Positions 1 to 4,345 of a DNA stretch of 10,601 nucleotides are shown here, piece after piece. The DNA is taken from positions 250,132-260,732 of the forward strand of contig NVWR01000006.1 of the NCBI GenBank assembly GCA_002746275.1. Direction: 5' to 3'. The stretch is from Rhodobiaceae bacterium. Lineage in GTDB: Bacteria; Pseudomonadota; Alphaproteobacteria; Parvibaculales; Parvibaculaceae. The first letter of the stretch is position 1; the number at the start of each line of letters is the position of its first letter. Below the pieces are notes generated by a model. That model did no database searches. It was not told where the DNA came from and saw only the letters and a list, made by a program, of their open reading frames with translations. The translations under genes and the position numbers were made by a program.

Positions 1-2
1 CA

Positions 3-842
3 AATGTGGCGGGAGGTCTGCAGGGGGAAGGGCACTTCCGCTGGAGACAGGGGCACCTGACAAGTGACGGTGTTCTGGAACTTGACGATGTTGCCCTTAC
101 AACAGGCACAGCGCGGATTGAGGGGGTGAGTGGGACACTTACGTTTGATCATCTTTTGCCGCCTGTGACGGCTCCCGGTCAATCACTCTCCGTTGGGCTG
201 GTCGATGCGGGTTTCCGTCTGACAGAGGGAAGTGTCGCCTTTGCGATAGAGCGTGGGGGCGCGATACAGGTTGAGCGGGCTCAATGGCCGTTTGCGGGTG
301 GTGTGATTTCTCTTTCCTCGGGTCTGATCGAACCGGGGGCTTTGGAGCAGGAGCTGGTGCTCGACATCGTTGATGTTGATCTGGCATCTCTCATTGCGCT
401 TCTCAATCTGGATGGCCTGAGTGGCAGCGGTACGGTAACCGGGCGCGTCCCAATTGTTATTCGTGACGGTGATCCTATTGTTGTCGGTGCCAGCTTGGTT
501 GCAGGTGGGGGCGGACAACTTTCTTACAAAGGAGCGGGAACTGGTGCGCTTGAAGGAGGGCAGGGCGCGCTGTTGTTCGAGGCGCTTGAGGATTTTCGCT
601 ACACCTCTTTAACTCTGTTGCTTGATGGAAATGCACAGGGACTGCTGACCCTGAAACTGAGTATTGAAGGCGCAAACCCTGAGCTTTACGACGGATATCC
701 GTTTGCCATCAACGTCAACACTGAAGCCTCATTTGCGGAGTTGCTGCGTTCTGCTACGCTGTCGACAAGAGCGCTGGACTTAATCCGTGAACAAAGTGCG
801 GTGGGGCAGTCAGATGAGACGGAGAAGCTGGAAAATGAATAG
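3..842 (+). CDS. ydbH: YdbH-family intermembrane phospholipid transport protein, C-terminal part (5' end outside window)
   Basis: The reading frame is open to the left edge (Asn codon at 3, Val/GTG at 6), so the 279 visible codons are the C-terminal part of a longer protein, not a complete gene. The fragment is rich in beta-strand-like alternation of hydrophobic and polar residues with many Gly. It contains a region of the form GxPIVIRDGDPIVVGASL (about residue 150). It ends with a family-typical block, YDGYPFAINVNTEASFAELL followed by RSATLSTRALDLI. Enterobacterial YdbH proteins are large (about 880 aa), AsmA-like, elongated proteins anchored in the inner membrane that reach the outer membrane to move phospholipid. 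The fragment alone would be only a moderate identification. It becomes secure because the next two genes are YnbE-like and YdbL-like, the same order as in E. coli. The stop overlaps the start of the next gene by 8 bases, which suggests translational coupling. Confidence 0.85.
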   Translation, partial: NVAGGLQGEGHFRWRQGHLTSDGVLELDDVALTTGTARIEGVSGTLTFDHLLPPVTAPGQSLSVGLVDAGFRLTEGSVAFAIERGGAIQVERAQWPFAGGVISLSSGLIEPGALEQELVLDIVDVDLASLIALLNLDGLSGSGTVTGRVPIVIRDGDPIVVGASLVAGGGGQLSYKGAGTGALEGGQGALLFEALEDFRYTSLTLLLDGNAQGLLTLKLSIEGANPELYDGYPFAINVNTEASFAELLRSATLSTRALDLIREQSAVGQSDETEKLENE

Positions 843-1086
843 CTGGTCAATTGAGAAGCGCTGGGGAAGTGGTTTGCCACTCTTCTTGCGTCGAAGAAGT
901 GCCGTTGTTCCAGGTGTTGTGATTTTGGCTGGGTGTGTGTTGGCCGGGTGCCAGCCGACGGTGAAAATTGAAGCCCCTGATCGTCCGATCGAGATCAATC
1001 TTAATGTGAAGATTGAGCATGAAATTCGGGTCAAGGTTGACCGGGACCTGGATGATCTGCTCGCTTCCAATCCAGAACTGTTTTGA
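835..1086 (+). CDS. ynbE: YnbE-family small outer-membrane lipoprotein
   Basis: Predicted lipoprotein of 83 residues. A basic stretch (RRR, 19-21) and a hydrophobic segment lead to a lipobox LAGC with Cys39 as the likely lipidated residue. The mature part is short and strongly YnbE-like: Cys-Gln-Pro, then APDRPIEINLNVKIEHEI, ending in a charged region with DDLLASNPELF. In E. coli, YnbE is an outer-membrane lipoprotein that partners with YdbH to complete a transport bridge between membranes. The ATG at 835 was chosen because GGAG at 821-824 sits about 10 bases upstream. An in-frame ATG at 814 and a GTG at 787 would add 7 or 16 residues but have poorer ribosome sites. It overlaps the ydbH stop by 8 bases, and its own stop (1084-1086) lies 11 bases before the next start. 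The N-terminal region before the hydrophobic core is longer than in E. coli YnbE (about 61 aa in total), so the true start is the least certain point. Confidence 0.88.
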   Translation: MNSWSIEKRWGSGLPLFLRRRSAVVPGVVILAGCVLAGCQPTVKIEAPDRPIEINLNVKIEHEIRVKVDRDLDDLLASNPELF

Positions 1087-1097
1087 GGAAATTCGCG

Positions 1098-1457
1098 ATG
1101 AGAAATTTATTTCCGATACGTAGACCCCTGATGGTCTCTCTGCTCATTGCTCTTTCATTGGTGTTTGGCGCCCCCGCTGCGATGGCGGATGGATTGGATG
1201 ACGCTCAAGGGGCTGGCCTGGTGGGTGAGAAGCGGAATGGATATCTGGGTATTGTGTCTGCGAATGCAGGCATCGACATTCAGAGGTTGGTTCAAGACAT
1301 TAACCTTCGCCGCCGGGATCGATACAAAGCAATTGCAGATGCCACGGCAGGGACCACGTTGGGCGATGTTGAAAGCCTAGCGGGTGCCAAACTCATCTCT
1401 GTGACACCTGCTGGTGAATATGTGCAGGACGCTTCCGGCGCCTGGGTCAGAAAATAG
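1098..1457 (+). CDS. ydbL: YdbL-family (DUF1318) exported protein
   Basis: A 119-residue secreted protein. Residues 1-30 form a signal peptide: MRN, then RR, a hydrophobic core (LMVSLLIALSLVFG) and an AMA/D cleavage site after about residue 31. The mature domain carries DUF1318 hallmarks: an early GLVGEKRNGYLG segment, a central VQDINLRRRDRYKAIA helix and the closing GEYVQDASGAWVRK. E. coli YdbL is a similar periplasmic protein of about 108 aa, encoded directly after ynbE. It is thought to act as a chaperone or modulator of the YdbH-YnbE bridge. The ATG at 1098 has a strong GAGGAA ribosome site at 1085-1090, 7 bases upstream. That site overlaps the ynbE stop codon, so translation of the two genes is probably linked. 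A TTG at 1083 is in frame but would remove the ribosome site. This appears to be the last gene of the module; I see no clear terminator behind it. Confidence 0.9.
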   Translation: MRNLFPIRRPLMVSLLIALSLVFGAPAAMADGLDDAQGAGLVGEKRNGYLGIVSANAGIDIQRLVQDINLRRRDRYKAIADATAGTTLGDVESLAGAKLISVTPAGEYVQDASGAWVRK

Positions 1458-1670
1458 ACGTTTTATCTATTGTGTTCTTGTGGAGCGCGGCTGTATCGGT
1501 CGGCGCGGAGTTGATGTTGGTTTGCACTCGCATTCCTGAGTGAAGCGGGTGTCGCGGCACTTTGCCCCATGACTGTTAGATGCTTGCGGTACGAGTTTGG
1601 AGAGCCTAATTTTACATAGGTTCTATGTAAGTAACTCGTTTGCTGTCACTAGGCTGCAAGGTGGTCATGT
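1458..1670. other. Intergenic region between ydbL and the FNR-type gene
   Basis: This 213-base gap holds no credible coding sequence. Its right half contains the inverted repeat annotated separately at 1612-1630 and two further complementary pairs: ACGAGTT (1591-1597) with AACTCGT (1633-1639), and AGCCTA (1603-1608) with TAGGCT (1650-1655). Those two pairings cross each other, so they could only be alternatives or a pseudoknot. The left half has only a weak 5-bp hairpin (1525-1542) with no T-run, so I do not call a terminator for the ydb module. The promoter of the downstream regulator must lie here, but I could not identify convincing -35/-10 hexamers. Confidence 0.6.
1612..1630. promoter_or_regulatory. 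8-bp perfect inverted repeat upstream of the FNR-type gene (candidate operator)
   Basis: TTACATAG and CTATGTAA are perfect inverse complements separated by GTT, forming a 19-base dyad centred about 50 bases before the downstream ATG. The position fits an operator or a leader hairpin in the 5' region of the regulator gene. It does not match the FNR/FixK consensus (TTGAT-N4-ATCAA) or the CRP consensus (TGTGA-N6-TCACA), so which protein might bind it is unknown. The dyad is seen directly; a regulatory function is inference. Confidence 0.4.
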
Positions 1671-2414
1671 ATGAAAACTGTTTTGTCCTCATCGGAAACA
1701 ACGTCTTCTGGGTGTAGCGTGACGCACGCTCAAAACCCCTGTGCAAATTGCGATGTTCGGTCACGTGCTGTGTGTGGAGTCTTAAGCGATTCCGAGCTGA
1801 GCAAATTGGCGCGTGTGAACAGGCGACGTGAGCTTGAAGCGGGTGATTGCATATTTTTCGAGGGGGACGAGGCGGAAGCCTACTACGTCGTCGTCGAAGG
1901 GGCATTGAAGCTGTACAAGCTGCTGTCTGATGGACGAAGGCAGGTTACTGGTTTTCTGTTTAAGGGGGATTTTGTCGGACTGGCGTTCAAAGACGATCAC
2001 TCCTTTACTGCCGAGGCGCTTGGACACTCAAGGCTTTGTCAGATGCCTCGCCAGAAATTCGAATTGTTTTTGAACGAAAGCATGCCTCTTGGTCGAAAAC
2101 TGTTGCAGGTTGCGACTAACGGGATTGTCTCTGCACAAGAGCAAATGTTGCTTCTCGGCCGGAAGACCGCTCAAGAGCGGCTTGCCTCTTTTTTGATCTG
2201 GATGAGTGTTCGGGCAGAGGAGCGGGGAGAAGACTATTCTCGCTTGGCCGTTCCGATGAGCCGGACGGATATGGGCGATTATTTGGGCCTCACTGTTGAA
2301 ACAGTGAGCCGGACAATGACGAAACTCAAAATGCGGGGGGTGATTGCTCTCCCAGACCGGGGGGTCGTTGAGATCATCAATCACGACCTATTGGAAGAGA
2401 TTGCTGCAGGCTGA
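1671..2414 (+). CDS. FNR/CRP-family oxygen-responsive transcriptional regulator
   Basis: A 247-residue regulator with the full FNR layout. Cys24, Cys27 and Cys35 (CxxCx7C) plus Cys123 match the four ligands that hold a [4Fe-4S] cluster in FNR proteins, with the alphaproteobacterial (FnrL/AadR-like) N-terminal spacing. Residues about 45-150 form the cyclic-nucleotide-type beta-roll (GDCIFFEGDEAEAYYVVVEG), followed by a long dimer helix and a helix-turn-helix near 200-225. The recognition helix reads GLTVETVSRTMTKLK; its E-x-x-S-R matches FNR, which predicts binding to TTGAT-N4-ATCAA sites. The role is therefore likely an anaerobic or low-oxygen switch for respiration genes. The ATG at 1671 has AAGGTGG at 1658-1664, 6 bases upstream. 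It stands alone between the ydb module and the convergent cysQ, and no FNR box is seen in its own upstream region. It could be called fnrL, fixK or aadR; subfamily naming needs a tree. Confidence 0.92.
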   Translation: MKTVLSSSETTSSGCSVTHAQNPCANCDVRSRAVCGVLSDSELSKLARVNRRRELEAGDCIFFEGDEAEAYYVVVEGALKLYKLLSDGRRQVTGFLFKGDFVGLAFKDDHSFTAEALGHSRLCQMPRQKFELFLNESMPLGRKLLQVATNGIVSAQEQMLLLGRKTAQERLASFLIWMSVRAEERGEDYSRLAVPMSRTDMGDYLGLTVETVSRTMTKLKMRGVIALPDRGVVEIINHDLLEEIAAG

Positions 2415-2448
2415 CGCTGTAGAGCTTCGATCAGAATGTTGCTGATGC

Positions 2449-3264
2449 TTAGATCTCGCCGCCTTTTGCAACAAAAAACGGATTGTCCAATCCCCGGTTC
2501 AACTTGCCGTATTTAAGCGGTGTGCCATCCAACTCGGTGACTGAACCACCTGCTCCCGCAAGAACAGCATGACCAGCGGCTGTATCCCATTCCATCGTTC
2601 GTCCGTGCCGAGGATAGAGGTCTGCTTCACCTGAGGCCACCAGACAGAATTTGAGGGATGATCCTGCGGCAAGAAACTCTTTCACTTTGTACATCGCCAG
2701 ATATTCATCGGTCTTGTGATCGCGATGCGTACGGCTGGCGATGATGGTGAGGCCGTCGGCGTCGGGTGTCCGGACGGCCAGCTTCTTAGGCTCGGAGGCG
2801 TCGCTCATGTCTCCGGCATGATTGGGGGCGATCTGTTGTTCATAGGCTTCACCGGGACCAGAGGCGTAAAACATCCGATCTATCGCGGGCGCGTAGACCA
2901 CGCCCATTGTCGGAAAGCCGTCTTCGATGAGCGCGATGTTGACGGTGAACTCACCGTTCATGTTGATGAACTCGCGGGTGCCATCTAAAGGGTCGACCAG
3001 AAAGAAGGCGGGGCCGACTTCGTAGGGCTTGCCCGCAGCACTCTCTTCCTCTGAAACGATAGGGATGCCGGGTGCGGCAATCTTCAGCGCAGGGAGAATA
3101 ATGTCTTCCGCGTCCTGGTCCGCCGCCGTAACGGGGGATTTGTCGTCCTTTTGGCTCACGGCAACGTCGGCGCTGTAATGGTCCATAATGGATGCACCAG
3201 CCTGCAGTGCGATTCGGCACAGCGTGTCGATCAGTTCTGCCCGGCTCCCTTGAAAATGCGTCAC
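2449..3264 (-). CDS. cysQ: 3'(2'),5'-bisphosphate nucleotidase CysQ (inositol monophosphatase superfamily)
   Basis: A 271-residue protein, full length for CysQ. It should remove the 3' phosphate from adenosine 3',5'-bisphosphate (PAP), the by-product of sulfate activation, using Mg2+ in the cytoplasm. All superfamily motifs are present in order: SPVTAADQDAE (43-53), the metal-site loop IVSEEE (69-74), DPLDGTREFI (91-100, metal ligands Asp91 and Asp94) and MEWDTAAGHAVL (224-235, Asp227). The SPVTAAD and DPLDGTREF forms are typical of CysQ rather than of SuhB-type inositol phosphatases. The start is a GTG (3264) with GAGG at 3273-3276, 8 bases upstream on the minus strand. It is divergent from chpT and convergent with the FNR-type gene. 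I see no sulfate-assimilation neighbours, and this housekeeping gene is probably unrelated in function to the signalling genes beside it. Confidence 0.93.
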   Translation of the reverse strand: MTHFQGSRAELIDTLCRIALQAGASIMDHYSADVAVSQKDDKSPVTAADQDAEDIILPALKIAAPGIPIVSEEESAAGKPYEVGPAFFLVDPLDGTREFINMNGEFTVNIALIEDGFPTMGVVYAPAIDRMFYASGPGEAYEQQIAPNHAGDMSDASEPKKLAVRTPDADGLTIIASRTHRDHKTDEYLAMYKVKEFLAAGSSLKFCLVASGEADLYPRHGRTMEWDTAAGHAVLAGAGGSVTELDGTPLKYGKLNRGLDNPFFVAKGGEI

Positions 3265-3272
3265 ACCGTGAT

Positions 3273-3276
3273 CCTC
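3273..3276 (-). promoter_or_regulatory. Ribosome binding site supporting the cysQ GTG start
   Basis: On the minus strand GAGG lies 8 bases before the GTG at 3264. No other start codon in frame near this point has a comparable site, which is why the GTG was accepted. Confidence 0.6.
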
Positions 3277-3456
3277 GATATTGCTACGGCCCTGATTGGC
3301 TGGCAGGAGAACAGCATTTTCGGCACAAGGTGGTCAATTGATCTTTTCTGCGATCTTTCAAAAATAGGTGATGTGGGGACCTTGTGCATGAAGCTTGGCC
3401 GAAGGGGGGCGAGATGGTATCAGCGCATTGGTGAATGTTTGAAACGGGGCTATCAA

Positions 3457-4119
3457 ATGGGGCAAACGGCTATGGCACATGGAGATGAAATCGAAGCGTT
3501 GGAATTGGCAGCGCTCTTATGCAGTCGCGTTTGCCATGACGTGATCAGCCCGGTTGGAGCGATTACGAATGGGCTTGAGGTTCTGGAAGATGAAGACGAT
3601 GCAGAAATGCAGCGTCACGCAATGGAACTCATCAAAAAGAGCGCAACGCAGGCCTCTGCCAAACTCCAATTTGCCCGACTTGCTTTCGGGGCGGCTGGAT
3701 CGCCTGACGCGGTGCTTGATCTGAACGATGCCAGGTCCGTGGCGGAAGGGTATGTTGTGCATGAGAAGGCTGAAATGACCTGGCAGGGGCCAGCGGCCGT
3801 TGTGCCTAAAGATCTTGTTAAGCTACTTCTCAACATGATCTTGATTACCGTTGCGGCGATCCCGCGCGGTGGCAAAATGAACGTCGATGTGTCCGGCGAG
3901 CCTGAGCGTCCTACATTCGTTCTGACGGCGGAGGGTATTAATGCCCGGGTGCCGACCGAAACCGAACGATTTTTGAACGGACGAGAAGAAGGTGAGACGC
4001 TCGATGCGCGCGCTGTGCAGCCTTTTTTCACGGGATTGGTCGCGCGTAAGTGCAAGATGGAGATCGCTGCGACATTGTCTGGAGAAAAGTTCACGCTCCG
4101 CGCGCATCCCGTTGTGTAG
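3457..4119 (+). CDS. chpT: ChpT-type histidine phosphotransferase
   Basis: ChpT relays phosphate from the hybrid kinase CckA to the response regulators CtrA and CpdR in alphaproteobacteria. The 220-residue product begins with a DHp-like helical region holding the phospho-accepting His27 in LLCSRVCHDVISPVGAI, the signature segment of the family. A kinase-like C-terminal domain follows (about 100-220) in which I see no Gly-rich ATP-binding boxes. That fits a dimeric phosphotransferase that resembles a histidine kinase but has no ATPase activity. The frame is open back to 3151, but the upstream part runs antisense through cysQ and is not plausible coding sequence. I chose ATG 3457 (GGGG at 3446-3449, 7 bases upstream); ATG 3472 (MAHGDEIEAL) is an equally possible start 15 bases further on. 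It is divergent from cysQ and upstream of the che operon, with ctrA at the other end of that operon. This strongly supports a role in the CtrA pathway. Confidence 0.9.
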   Translation: MGQTAMAHGDEIEALELAALLCSRVCHDVISPVGAITNGLEVLEDEDDAEMQRHAMELIKKSATQASAKLQFARLAFGAAGSPDAVLDLNDARSVAEGYVVHEKAEMTWQGPAAVVPKDLVKLLLNMILITVAAIPRGGKMNVDVSGEPERPTFVLTAEGINARVPTETERFLNGREEGETLDARAVQPFFTGLVARKCKMEIAATLSGEKFTLRAHPVV

Positions 4120-4228
4120 AAATCCCCAGCAACTCTCTACAGTTTTGCTGAGGCAGCCCTATCTTTGCAAGGTGCTGTCTGAGGGAACCACAATTTTGGG
4201 TTGAATCGTGAATTCTTTACGCGGCATT

Positions 4229-4244
4229 TTCAGAGGATTTTAAC
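4229..4244 (+). promoter_or_regulatory. Candidate CtrA binding site upstream of cheA (TTCA-N7-TTAAC)
   Basis: TTCA at 4229-4232 and TTAAC at 4240-4244 are separated by exactly seven bases. The Caulobacter CtrA consensus is TTAA-N7-TTAAC, so the site has one mismatch (third base). It lies about 100 bases before the cheA start, and ctrA and chpT are in the same neighbourhood. CtrA is known to control many motility and chemotaxis genes in alphaproteobacteria. The match is seen; binding is inference, and such a degenerate motif occurs by chance fairly often. Confidence 0.4.
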
Positions 4245-4334
4245 AAAAACACGGCACGATCGTCTCAATCCCGACAATCTGTCCAATGCAGAACGTCGGC
4301 TTGGCCACTGCTCTCATGGGGCATGTTGCGAAAA

Positions 4335-4339
4335 AGGGG
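4335..4339 (+). promoter_or_regulatory. Ribosome binding site that decides the cheA start
   Basis: AGGGG (within AAAAAGGGG, 4331-4339) stands 6 bases before the ATG at 4346. This favours the start MDDLLSEFL over two in-frame ATGs further upstream (4286 and 4316), which lack such a site. Confidence 0.65.
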
Positions 4340-4345
4340 CGCCAA

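Larger units (their letters stand above)
4120..4345. other. Intergenic/leader region between chpT and cheA
   Basis: This gap of 226 bases separates chpT from the chosen cheA start. It contains the CtrA-like site at 4229-4244, a GANTC motif (GAATC at 4203-4207; the CcrM methylation sequence in alphaproteobacteria) and the cheA ribosome site. The size of the gap and the CtrA-like motif suggest that cheA has its own promoter instead of relying only on read-through from chpT. I see no hairpin with a T-run behind chpT, so read-through remains possible. Confidence 0.5.

Noticed and set aside
1525..1542. CACTC/GAGTG hairpin after ydbL
   Set aside because: A 5-bp stem with an 8-base loop and no following T-run is expected by chance.
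2421..2450. Possible hairpin (ATCAG/CTGAT, 2430-2446) between the FNR-type gene and cysQ
   Set aside because: It has only five base pairs, a 7-base loop and no T-run on either strand, so a terminator is not supported.
3338..3366. Possible sigma-70 promoter for chpT (TTGATC with an A-rich -10 region)
   Set aside because: Both hexamers match the consensus poorly and there is no supporting element, so it is too weak to annotate.
3151..3456. N-terminal extension of the chpT reading frame
   Set aside because: It runs antisense through the 5' part of cysQ, lacks family similarity and has no good start signal. The ChpT-like sequence begins only after 3457.
3615..4094. Long minus-strand open frame opposite chpT
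   Set aside because: It is a Ser/Arg-rich shadow frame lying wholly within a well-supported gene on the other strand.
4286..4345. Upstream ATG giving 20 extra residues on CheA
   Set aside because: No ribosome site stands before it, whereas AGGGG lies 6 bases before the ATG at 4346, and CheA of this type normally begins at MDDLL.
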